Below are positions 42,657 to 51,267 of a stretch of 64,000 nucleotides of DNA, one piece after another. The notes under the pieces were generated by a model. That model had not been told where the DNA came from. It saw nothing but the letters and a program-made list of their open reading frames with translations, and did not search any database. This stretch comes from Clostridiales bacterium (lineage in GTDB: Bacteria > Bacillota > Clostridia > Christensenellales > Aristaeellaceae). Made by a program: the position numbers and the translations under genes. The stretch lies in assembly GCA_015056205.1 (NCBI GenBank), contig SVGS01000005.1, positions 62,001 to 126,000 of the forward strand, read 5' to 3'. Position 1 is the stretch's first letter. Each line of letters begins with the position of its first letter.

Positions 42657-43835
42657 TCAACAAGCCCTGGGTTCAGACTGCTCGTGAGCGGGAGTTGAGG
42701 ACACAAGTCCTCTCTCCATGAATTCCGTCAACTTGACCGCGCCTTTTTCCTCTTCAGCCTTGGAAAGCTTGGTGTAAATCTCCATGATCATCTTCAGGGA
42801 CGCATGACCCATCCAGCGCTGAAGAGTTTTAATCGGAATATCGGCGTAATAGCAACGGGTACAGAAGTCAACCCGAAAATCGTGACAACGGATTGTCACG
42901 TCCTTCCAGGGCGGCAGTTCTTTTCCGGAAGCCAGAAGCGCCTTGTGCTCCCTGGTCTTGCCGTACCAACGTTTATGGCAGCCATTGACCTTGGTTTCCA
43001 GAAAGCAGATATAGGATTCATACTTCCTTTCGAAGGCAGTCTGGGACATCAGCTTGCCGTCCTCTTTCGGACACAGCAGACCGTGACGACCCCGGAGAGC
43101 ATCTGCCAGCAGTTTCACAAGGGGAATCGTCCGCTTCGCGTTCTCCGTTTTCCCTTCAGATTCCTCTGCCTGATTGCCGTTGGAAAAACTGACTGCGCCC
43201 CGTACCGTAATCAAATTGTTTTCAAAGTCCACATCCCGGTCAACGTCGATATAAATCGCTTCACCCCTCCGGAGGCCGGTATAAAGCATGACCATGGCTA
43301 CCGGGCCGAAATCATGCTCACGATAGGTGGAACTGATCAGATCACGCTCCCATTCCTCAAGAGCGCGATGTCCCTCGGCTTTCTTGCACTTGGGACGTTT
43401 GACCAGATCCATCGGGTTGCGCAGAATTGCGCCTTCCGCAAACGCTGTGCGGAAGATGCCCCTCAGGGTGGTCATAAACTTATTGACATAGGACGTGGAA
43501 TAAACGGACAGCGTATTGATGATGGACTGAATGTCCGTCACCGTGATATGCCGCATCGGCTTGTTGTTCAGCTTTTCGCCAGCATATTTGATCATGTTGG
43601 CGTACTGCTGCTGTTGACGGGAACTGCAATCGACACGGTAGGTCTCGAGCCATCTCAACCCGTAATCCGTGAACGGCGTATCGCAGTGATCGTAATCGAT
43701 CCCCGCTTTTTCCAGCGCGACATATTCTTCGCGTTTACGGAGAGCTTCTTTCTTGCTCTTTCCGTAAAACTGCTTATCCTTATAGTTTACCTTGAAGCGA
43801 CCATCGCTTCGCTGAGCTAACTTATTGCGAGACAT
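42657..43835 (-). CDS. int: Tyrosine recombinase/integrase of island 1
   Basis: This is a 392-residue integrase: N-terminal arm-binding region (residues 1-60), SAM-like core-binding domain (about 60-165), and a catalytic domain with Arg in LYTGLRRGEA, HDFR (His and Arg), MGHAS and the Tyr nucleophile in MEIYTKL. Such enzymes insert elements into tRNA 3' ends, matching its position about 235 bases inside the attL copy. The C-terminal tail passes the nucleophile by about 35 residues. The excisionase-like gene lies upstream in the same direction. Confidence 0.95.
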   Translation of the reverse strand: MSRNKLAQRSDGRFKVNYKDKQFYGKSKKEALRKREEYVALEKAGIDYDHCDTPFTDYGLRWLETYRVDCSSRQQQQYANMIKYAGEKLNNKPMRHITVTDIQSIINTLSVYSTSYVNKFMTTLRGIFRTAFAEGAILRNPMDLVKRPKCKKAEGHRALEEWERDLISSTYREHDFGPVAMVMLYTGLRRGEAIYIDVDRDVDFENNLITVRGAVSFSNGNQAEESEGKTENAKRTIPLVKLLADALRGRHGLLCPKEDGKLMSQTAFERKYESYICFLETKVNGCHKRWYGKTREHKALLASGKELPPWKDVTIRCHDFRVDFCTRCYYADIPIKTLQRWMGHASLKMIMEIYTKLSKAEEEKGAVKLTEFMERGLVSSTPAHEQSEPRAC

Positions 43836-43859
43836 TTTACTTTTTCCTCCTAATAAAAA

Positions 43860-43955
43860 TGCCCCGCAAAACTACGGCTAATTCAGTTATCAAGGTTCAC
43901 AGGGAAGGTTGACTTCCCCTCGCACCTATCATAACAGCCTTAGCTTTGCGGGGCA
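43860..43955 (-). promoter_or_regulatory. Large inverted repeat between xis and int
   Basis: Eleven-base arms TGCCCCGCAAA (43860-43870) and TTTGCGGGGCA (43945-43955) enclose about 74 bases. On the reverse strand the structure is followed by ATTTTTATT. It may act as a terminator limiting integrase read-through from the xis side; the enclosed GGGAAG/CTTCCC hairpin could compete with it. Confidence 0.5.
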
Positions 43956-43984
43956 ATAGATTGATTGGTATTTTCTGCAGCGGT

Positions 43985-44257
43985 TTAGGCTGCGGTGTCT
44001 GCCACATCGGGCAGGGGCTGATCGCTTTGATAATCAATCCAGCGCTGAAGCCCAAGACGGTTAACCAGAATTCGTTTTCCAATCCTGAAGGACGGGAAAT
44101 CCGGTTCCTTAACCAGTTCATAGGCAACAGGACGGGAGATATGAAGCTCATCAGCCGTTTCCTCGACCGTGAGGGTCATCCGCGGAACAGAAACTGACGG
44201 AGCAGATTCCGTACGTGGTTCCTGCTGCGGCTTAAGCGGCAATGCCTTTTCGAACAC
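43985..44257 (-). CDS. Excisionase-like small HTH protein
   Basis: This is a 90-residue protein with a MerR/excisionase-type helix-turn-helix (LTVEETADELHISRPVAYEL, then FRIGKRILVNRLGLQRWIDY). Such proteins direct the integrase towards excision. I chose a GTG start at 44255-44257 because AAAGGAG lies eight bases upstream. It precedes int on the same strand. The region 44258-44512 before it holds a hairpin (CATTTCCCT at 44334-44342 with AGGGAAATG at 44352-44360) and no gene. Confidence 0.82.
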   Translation of the reverse strand: MFEKALPLKPQQEPRTESAPSVSVPRMTLTVEETADELHISRPVAYELVKEPDFPSFRIGKRILVNRLGLQRWIDYQSDQPLPDVADTAA

Positions 44258-44512
44258 AGGCAACACTCCTTTCTTCGTTGATGGGGTTGACAACCAAGTT
44301 GCGGCAACCAAAGGCAAAACATTTTTCCGTTTTCATTTCCCTGTCAGAGAGAGGGAAATGAATCGTTTACGATTTTTTTCGGTTTTCACGGTTGCTTTGG
44401 TTGCCGCAACGGATACAGACACAGAGAAACATATATTTCACAATAGGTGCAGCCTGCTATAGGCAGCAACCATTATGACAACCAGGATCGCAACCAGCCT
44501 GGCAATCATCCC

Positions 44513-45988
44513 TTATCCGGCTTCAAGCCATTCGGCAGGCATGCCCAGTTGGACTGCCTGTTCATTCGGGATGCTGTTCGGCTTGGGTTGGTTGTCGGGG
44601 AGTTGATTGCCGGGATTAGCCTCCCTTGCGGGAGGATCATGGGCTGTTTTGATTCTCTCCCAACCTTTCTGCCGGCCGTATTCAGGTCCGAAACTGCGAG
44701 GATTCTCAAATCTCCGCCACTTATCACCCGCTTCGCTTCGCATGATTTCGACATAAGCGTGAAGCTGGTATTTCTTCGGCTCATCCATACGGCCTAAAGC
44801 CTCCTTGTGGAGCATACGGCAACAAACGATGTTGCCCTTATAGGATTGAAGCCAGTCGAGAATCTTTCCGGCATCATAGTCTTCCGGCATGAAGTCCTTC
44901 TGCACCTCGATCAGCTTTTTAGCGATTTCCGGTGAGAATTTCATGCTGTAATGACCATCGTTGTAGATGGACATTGCTTCCGCCCATACCTGTTCAATGT
45001 AAGCGCGCGATTCGGCCTCATTGTCGAGAATATGGACTTCCGCCTTCGTTCCATCTGTCATGACAGGAAGAAAACGGCGGTTTCCGGCCCGATCCAGGGG
45101 AAGGAAATCATAGGAATTCGAAGTTCCGGCAAAGATGCACTGCCGCAACCTGTCCTGGGGCTGGGATTCATAGGGCACGCGATAAGTATCCTTCTGCCGG
45201 CTGAAGAATGATCTGCTTTCCTCCACGCTCTTGGCGTTATTGGTGGCAAGCATTTCGCAGATTTCAACAATCCAGTGTCCCTGAAGCCGTTGAAATACTT
45301 TTTCATCATCCAGACGACGGATATCATCCGAGAACCATTCGTCATTCATCGCCAGGAACCTGAGGAAGGTGGACTTCCCGATACCCTGACCGCCTACCAG
45401 CGCCAGAACTTCTTCATACTTACAGCCAGGGATGAACACGCGCCGGATTGCTCCGAGCAGTGCATGCCGGAAAACTTCTTCCGTATAGTCATCCTCAGCA
45501 GAACCGAGGAAATGATGCAGACAGTGACGAATCCGGGGGACACCATCCCAAACCAGGCTCTCCAGTTTCTGGCGAATCGGATGAAAACAGTTGTTGTTCG
45601 CCACGATGCTCAGCGCACTGCGCATTTTCTTATCGCTGGAGAGGCCATACTTCTTTTCACAGAAGTATTGCAGAAAGTTCAGATCTGTATCTGTCAGAAC
45701 AGATGAACTTCGATGCCAACCAAGATCACCGATAATATCAATCCGTTCAGTCAGGAGATTGAAGCGAATCGAATCCTTCAGCAGTGGATCCTGAGTGAAA
45801 ACAGTGACATAGTTCCCGATGGTGTTTTTCACAACACCTTTATCGGTCATTTCAAGGCTGTCCCGGATTTCAGCACGAAGCTGATCCTGCTCCGTATTGA
45901 TCACAGTCAGTTCATGAAAGTTATCCCTGGAATCAGCCTGCTGAGATGACGTGCTGCAGCCAATCTGCAGCGGAATCTTTTCTATCAT
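44513..45988 (-). CDS. VapE-family (virulence-associated E) P-loop ATPase
   Basis: This is a 491-residue protein related to the VapE/primase-helicase family found on islands and satellites. The ATPase core has Walker A ALVGGQGIGKSTFL (near residue 200), a Walker B-like WIVEICEM and an arginine-finger region RAGNRRFLPV. About 175 N-terminal residues and a low-complexity C-terminus (Pro/Asn-rich) flank it. It probably serves as replicative helicase of the element together with the primase gene upstream, 18 bases away. ATG context is weak but in frame from 45988. Confidence 0.88.
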   Translation of the reverse strand: MIEKIPLQIGCSTSSQQADSRDNFHELTVINTEQDQLRAEIRDSLEMTDKGVVKNTIGNYVTVFTQDPLLKDSIRFNLLTERIDIIGDLGWHRSSSVLTDTDLNFLQYFCEKKYGLSSDKKMRSALSIVANNNCFHPIRQKLESLVWDGVPRIRHCLHHFLGSAEDDYTEEVFRHALLGAIRRVFIPGCKYEEVLALVGGQGIGKSTFLRFLAMNDEWFSDDIRRLDDEKVFQRLQGHWIVEICEMLATNNAKSVEESRSFFSRQKDTYRVPYESQPQDRLRQCIFAGTSNSYDFLPLDRAGNRRFLPVMTDGTKAEVHILDNEAESRAYIEQVWAEAMSIYNDGHYSMKFSPEIAKKLIEVQKDFMPEDYDAGKILDWLQSYKGNIVCCRMLHKEALGRMDEPKKYQLHAYVEIMRSEAGDKWRRFENPRSFGPEYGRQKGWERIKTAHDPPAREANPGNQLPDNQPKPNSIPNEQAVQLGMPAEWLEAG

Positions 45989-46006
45989 TCCATATACGCC
46001 TCCCCG

Positions 46007-46618
46007 TTACGCTGCCTGTTCTGATTTTGCAGGACGGGCATGCTTGTGCAGAAACAATCTGACCTGATCCAGAGTGCCGTCGGCAAGCAAATCCTTTACC
46101 GCATATTCCCGGGTTAACTGATCATTACTGGCCAGCTGGTCTACCCAGTCAGAAACGGAAGGCAGCGTCTGCAACGCTGCCACGAAATGTTCATCCCATT
46201 CGGCGTCCCGATCCACAGGAGCGTAGTCTTTCTTCCACTGCTTCAGCACCAGTTCATACCGATGCATTGTCCTGAAAGCAGACCTATCATTCCAGGATAC
46301 GGGCAGAATGGTTTTCTTATCCGGCCGAACGGGAACAAGTGCCGCGGATTCAGGCGGACGAGGCAGCAGATGAAAATCATCAGCAAGCTTCCGGGCAGCA
46401 TCATAAAGCGTGAGATGGAAAACGCCGGCGACAAAATCAATTACATCGCCTTTGGCATGACAACCAAAGCAATAAAACCGATTGTCGACCTTCATGGAAG
46501 GATGCTTGTCGTTATGAAACGGACAGCACATCATTCCGTTGCTCTTTACAGAAAAACCATAGAATTCAGCTGCTTCCTTCACGGTAACAGCCTCCTTCAC
46601 ATCAGTAAAAATGCTCAT
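46007..46618 (-). CDS. CHC2 zinc-finger primase fragment-type protein
   Basis: This is a 203-residue protein with an N-terminal DnaG-type zinc finger (CCPFHNDKHPSMKV then YCFGCHAKGDVIDFV, residues about 29-63). There is no TOPRIM domain, so it is a short primase-like protein as seen on mobile elements, where it acts with a VapE-type helicase. I start at 46618 (MSIFTDV), seven bases from GGAGG; an ATG two codons earlier would sit on the ribosome site. Confidence 0.85.
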   Translation of the reverse strand: MSIFTDVKEAVTVKEAAEFYGFSVKSNGMMCCPFHNDKHPSMKVDNRFYCFGCHAKGDVIDFVAGVFHLTLYDAARKLADDFHLLPRPPESAALVPVRPDKKTILPVSWNDRSAFRTMHRYELVLKQWKKDYAPVDRDAEWDEHFVAALQTLPSVSDWVDQLASNDQLTREYAVKDLLADGTLDQVRLFLHKHARPAKSEQAA

Positions 46619-46640
46619 TGTCATTCCTCCAAAGTTATAG

Positions 46641-46679
46641 AAATAAAAAGATCGCCGGTAAAATCATCTGCCGGCGATC
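46641..46679 (-). terminator. Terminator behind the relaxase transcript
   Basis: A 9-base perfect stem (GATCGCCGG at 46650-46658 with CCGGCGATC at 46671-46679) is followed on the reverse strand by TTTTTATTTC. It separates the mobilisation gene from the primase/VapE genes. Confidence 0.8.
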
Positions 46680-46742
46680 CGGAAAAAGAATCCTTGGGGA
46701 ACTTCTCATTGCAATGAATTCATCAGGTTCCCCGGTTTCCAG

Positions 46743-46794
46743 GGATGTAGGAGTACATCCTGCATAAAAATGCTTCGGTTGAGAATGACCGAAG
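46743..46794. repeat. Two further perfect hairpins behind the relaxase gene
   Basis: GGATGTA/TACATCC (46743-46760, four-base loop) and CTTCGGT/ACCGAAG (46773-46794, eight-base loop) lie between the relaxase stop and the terminator. The second is followed on the reverse strand by CATTTTTATG. They may be terminators or part of a nick region. Confidence 0.5.
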
Positions 46795-46818
46795 GTTATC
46801 AATATTCAATTGTCAGGT

Positions 46819-48129
46819 TTACCGGGAATCGTGATCACGCTGGATCACTTTACGCCGGGGCGGTGCTTCCAGTTCTTTTTGCCGGAAAGCCTTGAGTTGT
46901 TCACGGATCGAAGGAGCAATCTCCTTTTCGATCTTTCGGATGTTCTCCGAACGGACTTCGGATTTGAACAGCCGCTCTTTGATCCAGCTGACCAGCTTTT
47001 CGGTACGCTTCTGGATCATGGAGATTGCGCCGTCAAGGTAAGCGCTGACTGCATCCCGGATGGCCGGTTTCAGCTTTCTGTCCGGAGAAGTGTTTTTCTC
47101 CTTAAAGGCAGAAAGCGCTCTGACCGTACTGGCCTGAGTTTCCCTGACCACGCTCTCAGCAGTCACTTTCACAGCCGAGTCATGGGCTTGTGCAGCAATG
47201 CTGGCGATGAACACCTTTTCATCATCCAGCAATGAAGCATTGCTGTCGATCTCGGCCTGCTGCTGCATTAGAATCTGGCTGTTCTGGGCCTGCTGAGCCT
47301 GGAGACTGGCCAGAGCCTGTTGCTGCTGGGCGATTGCTTCCTGCTGCTGGTCGATTTCAGCTTGCTGCGATTTAATGATGAAATCATTTTTCTCGCGGTA
47401 AGCCTGACCGCCGTAGATGGGTTCCTCTTCGATTGAAAGGCCGTGTTCCTTGCAGACATCAATGAACAGATCCCGGCAGATCGAATCGAAAGTCATTTTT
47501 CGATTGTTTTTCCGGCTCGACGATTCATCCGGATTCGGAAGAGGAATTCCCATTGCTTCCAGCGCCTTTTCCTGCTTCGGCTCAATTTCCTCGTAATCGT
47601 TCTTCACGTCGAAAACATGCCGCTCATGGACATGAGGCGTCGTTTCATCCAGATGAAGCGCCCAGTCCAGAATATGCACATGTTCTCCGAAACGGGCGTT
47701 AAAGCGCTCACGATAATCATCGAGTACATCCATCAGGACGGAAGGCGGAGTTTCGCTGCCCTGTTTTCCGATCTGGTAGATCGTTTCTTCCGGGCAGGTC
47801 CGCCTGTCTTTCAACAGAGCTTCCGCAGTACGGTTCCGTTTGGAATGGCCGGCTTTCCGATTCCGCTCATTCTGACCGGCGACGAAGTCGGAATAGCGTT
47901 CCGTGTAGAACTGCTTTTCGACATCCGCAAAAGACGGATATTTTCCATGCTCCTGTTCTTCATGGGAACGCAGACCATTTTGATAGTCCCAGTACATATT
48001 CAGATGCGTCCGAGAAGAATCAATGTGGTCAGCATTTTCCGCGTCGAATTTCCGGTCATTGTGCTTGGAACTGTAAGCACCGCTTTTTCCAGCGCGACCG
48101 TTATGGCGGGATACACGTTGAGCTGCCAT
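46819..48129 (-). CDS. MobV/Pre-like relaxase
   Basis: This is a 436-residue mobilisation protein. The N-terminus (AQRVSRHNGRAGKSGAYSSK, HNDRKF) and the central metal site HLDETTPHVHERHV match the Mob_Pre/MobV group of relaxases that nick an oriT for conjugal transfer. Residues about 250-310 are a Gln-rich coiled coil; the C-terminus is basic. AAAGGAGGTG lies nine bases before the ATG at 48127-48129. No type IV secretion genes are visible, so the island is mobilisable rather than self-transmissible. Confidence 0.88.
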   Translation of the reverse strand: MAAQRVSRHNGRAGKSGAYSSKHNDRKFDAENADHIDSSRTHLNMYWDYQNGLRSHEEQEHGKYPSFADVEKQFYTERYSDFVAGQNERNRKAGHSKRNRTAEALLKDRRTCPEETIYQIGKQGSETPPSVLMDVLDDYRERFNARFGEHVHILDWALHLDETTPHVHERHVFDVKNDYEEIEPKQEKALEAMGIPLPNPDESSSRKNNRKMTFDSICRDLFIDVCKEHGLSIEEEPIYGGQAYREKNDFIIKSQQAEIDQQQEAIAQQQQALASLQAQQAQNSQILMQQQAEIDSNASLLDDEKVFIASIAAQAHDSAVKVTAESVVRETQASTVRALSAFKEKNTSPDRKLKPAIRDAVSAYLDGAISMIQKRTEKLVSWIKERLFKSEVRSENIRKIEKEIAPSIREQLKAFRQKELEAPPRRKVIQRDHDSR

Positions 48130-48275
48130 AGTAATTTTCACCTCCTTTCTGGGTTGGGATTGTTGGGGTAGAGGGAAGAAGCGAGGGACGCGATCCAGGA
48201 GACCTGGCTTTTTTAGACAGGTAATACCCAGTACTATGTGTCGAACCCTACGGGCTCAACACATGACTGGGCCAA

Positions 48276-48480
48276 AGGTTTCACCTCTGGACTCTGAGCG
48301 AGGGCGCTGCCCTCTGCACTCCCGGCAGGCGTTGTCACCCTGCACCCGACCCAGAGCACTCCGTCTCTGGACTCCGGGCAAGGTCTTACCTTGCAACCGC
48401 GCAGACGCTGCCGCCCTGCACCAGGCCCAGAGGGTTTCCCTCTGGACTCCCTGCCGGCTGAAAAGCAATGCGCTTGCTTT
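48276..48480. repeat. Array of at least seven short hairpins upstream of the relaxase
   Basis: Successive palindromes include AGGT/ACCT at 48276, AGGGC/GCCCT at 48301, GCAGG/CCTGC at 48324, CCAGAG/CTCTGG at 48351, GCAAGGT/ACCTTGC at 48378, GCAG/CTGC at 48401, CCAGAGGG/CCCTCTGG at 48427 and AAAGCAA/TTGCTTT at 48462. Most are followed by a CTGCACTCC or CTGGACTCC-like spacer, giving a period of roughly 22-30 bases. The segment 48142-48583 has no gene. It lies just before the relaxase start and is a candidate origin of transfer or other DNA/RNA structural element. Confidence 0.65.
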
Positions 48481-48583
48481 CCTGCCGGAGTGATATCACT
48501 TTGGTATCACCTGAAATCAGGCATCAAAAAAAGTGATACCAATCTGATATCACCTGATCGCCGCATGGGTTTTATTCACAGCC

Positions 48584-48910
48584 TCACAGGCTGTTCATAA
48601 AATTATCGGCGATATCGAAATTCCGATCCGAGATCTCCTTGCTGCCGGTAGTGCCCGTTTCCGTTCCGGAAGGCTGCACCGCCAGCGGCAGATCATGGAT
48701 CGCGTCACTGACTGCCTGACGCACGATTTCTTTAAGTGCTTCTGCATCTGCGATTCCCCCAGGCGCAGGCGCTTCGGCAGTCAGTGCATCCACAATAGTG
48801 GCTGTACGGGAATGCGGACTGTTCTTCAGCAGCTCATAAGCACGAGCATGCTCAGCCCTGTTCAGGTTCAGCCGTACAGTGAAGCTGACGGTGTTCTCAT
48901 TCTTCTTCAA
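48584..48910 (-). CDS. Putative ParR-like partner of the actin-like protein
   Basis: This is a 108-residue protein. The N-terminus (ENTVSFTVRLNLNRAEHARAY) looks like a ribbon-helix-helix strand and helix, then a helix, and a flexible acidic C-terminus. It overlaps the end of the ParM-like gene by 14 bases, where centromere-binding ParR genes normally lie. The likely start is a TTG at 48908-48910; no ATG fits the overlap. ParR identity rests on position and shape, not on strong sequence similarity. Confidence 0.6.
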   Translation of the reverse strand: MKKNENTVSFTVRLNLNRAEHARAYELLKNSPHSRTATIVDALTAEAPAPGGIADAEALKEIVRQAVSDAIHDLPLAVQPSGTETGTTGSKEISDRNFDIADNFMNSL

Positions 48911-49841
48911 AGCGAACACCCCGCTTGCGGAGTGCCTTGGCAGCCAGCTGATAATAGCCTTTAGCCGTAGCCTTGATATCATCAATAAAGGTGACATGCC
49001 TGGAATCCCATGTTCCGAAATTCCGGATCAGGCAGGCGCCGCCTCCCATGAACCAGAGCATCATGAGGCGGGGATCATATTCATGCTCCCGCAGGCTCCG
49101 CATGATTCCGTTCACATACCCGACGGCCGTATCACGGATGGAACTGACCACCTTTTCATCTACACCGGCTTTTCCATAGCGAAGAACCTGTTCGATGATG
49201 CTGTCATCGACTTTCAGGTGCATTTCTCCGCGCATAAGCGCTTCCCGGGCAGCCAGCATACACTGATGAGTGCCGTACTTTTCAGTAAAGCACTTCCCGC
49301 TGATGGGACGGCAGTCATTGATGTACATGATATTCATGGTTCCGTTTCCGATATCGCAGAGCATATTGACGCCGGTAAACTCTTCCAGGCGTCCAGCTAC
49401 AGCGGCAAATCCCTGGGCGTACATTTCCACGCCCAGGATCTCAACGGAATAATCAATTCCGTTATACCGAAATTCCAGATTGGGAATCCGGGTCAGATAA
49501 CGGACGAAGCTTTCCTTCTGCTGACCGACCCAGGTCAGGGGCAGACCGACAGCCAGATAAACCGATGCTTCGGTCAGTCCGCGCCGCTTCATTTCCCGGG
49601 CGATAGCGACCATGGTCAGCTTCAGATAGTCTTCATCAGCGGTCTTATCGGCGGTAAATTCCTTGTGGGAATCGCCGATCGCGTACCATTTTCCACCCCA
49701 GGAGAGCTTGTTGAGCACCATGGCAGGCTCCTCGCCATACTCCGTAATCCCGGTGGGGAAAATGTCGTTCGGGGTTTTCACGTTGCCATACCCGTGATCA
49801 ATCGCCACGAGGATGGTCTTCTTATCAGGGACAATAAACAT
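48897..49841 (-). CDS. ParM/StbA-like actin-family plasmid segregation protein
   Basis: This is a 314-residue protein of the actin/ParM ATPase family: phosphate-1 motif LVAIDHGYGNVKT (residues about 9-21), phosphate-2 MLCDIGNGTMNIMYIN (about 165-180), and a C-terminal adenosine motif LWFMGGGACLI. Such proteins polymerise to push plasmid copies apart. The ATG at 49839-49841 has AAAGGAAAA upstream; an extended open frame before it is not needed. On an island it suggests a replicating circular intermediate. Confidence 0.88.
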   Translation of the reverse strand: MFIVPDKKTILVAIDHGYGNVKTPNDIFPTGITEYGEEPAMVLNKLSWGGKWYAIGDSHKEFTADKTADEDYLKLTMVAIAREMKRRGLTEASVYLAVGLPLTWVGQQKESFVRYLTRIPNLEFRYNGIDYSVEILGVEMYAQGFAAVAGRLEEFTGVNMLCDIGNGTMNIMYINDCRPISGKCFTEKYGTHQCMLAAREALMRGEMHLKVDDSIIEQVLRYGKAGVDEKVVSSIRDTAVGYVNGIMRSLREHEYDPRLMMLWFMGGGACLIRNFGTWDSRHVTFIDDIKATAKGYYQLAAKALRKRGVRFEEE

Positions 49842-50128
49842 ATTTTTCCTTTCTGCCGCAGTTGCGGCGATCATAAAATGGCGGACCAACCAGTCCGCAG
49901 GAGAAACAGGGGAACCGGGCTTTATACCCTCATAGGCATCATCTCCTTTTATCCGGGCTTTCTTGCCCTTTTCACCGTTATTATGTTGAGATTTGCGAAA
50001 AACATGAAAAACACCTGACAGATCAAAAATAAAAAACCTGACAAAATGCTTTTGTTCGTCTTTTCTTTTTCGGAGAGATGCTTTATAACAGAGAAGGAGC
50101 CTTATTTTGCGATTAACGGTGATGAGTA
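49842..50128. other. Divergent intergenic region of the parM and DUF6076 genes
   Basis: No gene is seen in these 287 bases. It carries a GCGGAC/GTCCGC hairpin (49881-49898) just upstream of the parM-like gene, which could be an operator or centromere, and A/T-rich sequence with a possible -10 (TATAAC near 50086). Confidence 0.45.
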
Positions 50129-51256
50129 ATGAGCCTGACAAAGCACAGCACTATGCTGGATCTGATTTATGCCGATGATACGGTTCAATACAGCGGGAAG
50201 GTTATGCCTGCCGGTTCTGTTGCCTGTATGGCACTCAACATCAGCAAGGAAGATCTGGCCGCGGCCAAGCCGCTCTGTCAGCAGATTACGCCGGCTGAAG
50301 TTACGTTACTGTTCCCTTTTGTCGATGAAAAAGATATGGAAAGCGCAAGAATCGCCGCGCATTCCCTGGTCAGAATCATTTCCCGTTATGAGCTCTTCTC
50401 TTTCTTTGATGTTCCCAATATTGATCAATGGCTGGACCAGGTTTTTTCCATGAAAACAGCCAGCAGGATTCCCGAGTTCAGCAAGATCCTGTCCAGTGGT
50501 CAGATGGATGATCAAACGGCGGAAAAGTATGGGCCGGAGATTACTCTGCAAATACTGGCACCGTTCCTGGTCCATTTTTACGATGCGGTCACGCAGTTGC
50601 AGGAACACCTTGCTCCTTTTGCCGAAACACTGGACGCTCCAAACAAGCAGAGAACGAAGGATGCGTATTTATTCCAGTTCAGCAAATCTTTTCCGGAGGA
50701 GATTCACCTTGGGGACGGAAGCAATTCCTGGATGTCCCTGATGAATGTTTCAATTCAGTATACAGCAGGGAATGATGTTCAAGACCAGCGCTGGCAAATG
50801 CAGAAACATATGCATTTTACCAGCCTCGCCAGTATGCTGCGGACCGATTTCTTTGAGGGTCTGTCTGTCGGCCATGCTCCAAAACGCTGCGGAATTTGCG
50901 GGAGATGGTTTCTTACGACAAATGCCCGGAAGACAAAATACTGTACCGATATCTGTCCTGACGATCCCGCCGGACGCAAATGCAAAGCGATTGCCAGCAG
51001 GCTTGGAAGAGTGGCGCGTGAACGGGCGGAAGATCATCAGTTGAACGAGCCTTTCAAACGCTGTATGAATTGGATTTATCAGGCAATAAGGCGAAACAAA
51101 CTGGACCCGGAGCTGGCCGATGTGATGAAAAAACTTGCCCGGGATAAAAAACAGCGGGCAATAGCCGATCTGAAATATGCCAAGGGTTCCTATATGAAAG
51201 AAATGGATCAGAAGGCGCTGAAAGCTGAGGCAGAGCGTTTTCTTCAGCACACGTAA
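50129..51256 (+). CDS. DUF6076-type protein with C-terminal zinc finger
   Basis: This is a 375-residue protein, mostly helical, with a treble-clef-like cysteine cluster at residues about 252-278 (KRCGICGRWFLTTNARKTKY then CTDICP). The overall form matches DUF6076 proteins frequent on clostridial mobile elements; function is unknown. The ATG has only a weak upstream GGTGATGAG. It precedes the sigma-like gene by 11 bases and they are clearly cotranscribed. Confidence 0.7.
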   Translation: MSLTKHSTMLDLIYADDTVQYSGKVMPAGSVACMALNISKEDLAAAKPLCQQITPAEVTLLFPFVDEKDMESARIAAHSLVRIISRYELFSFFDVPNIDQWLDQVFSMKTASRIPEFSKILSSGQMDDQTAEKYGPEITLQILAPFLVHFYDAVTQLQEHLAPFAETLDAPNKQRTKDAYLFQFSKSFPEEIHLGDGSNSWMSLMNVSIQYTAGNDVQDQRWQMQKHMHFTSLASMLRTDFFEGLSVGHAPKRCGICGRWFLTTNARKTKYCTDICPDDPAGRKCKAIASRLGRVARERAEDHQLNEPFKRCMNWIYQAIRRNKLDPELADVMKKLARDKKQRAIADLKYAKGSYMKEMDQKALKAEAERFLQHT

Positions 51257-51267
51257 AGGAGGTCCCG

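Noticed and set aside
48276..48480. CRISPR array
   Set aside because: The units are not identical repeats with unique spacers: it is the hairpin stems that vary while the spacers between them stay similar, and no cas genes are present.
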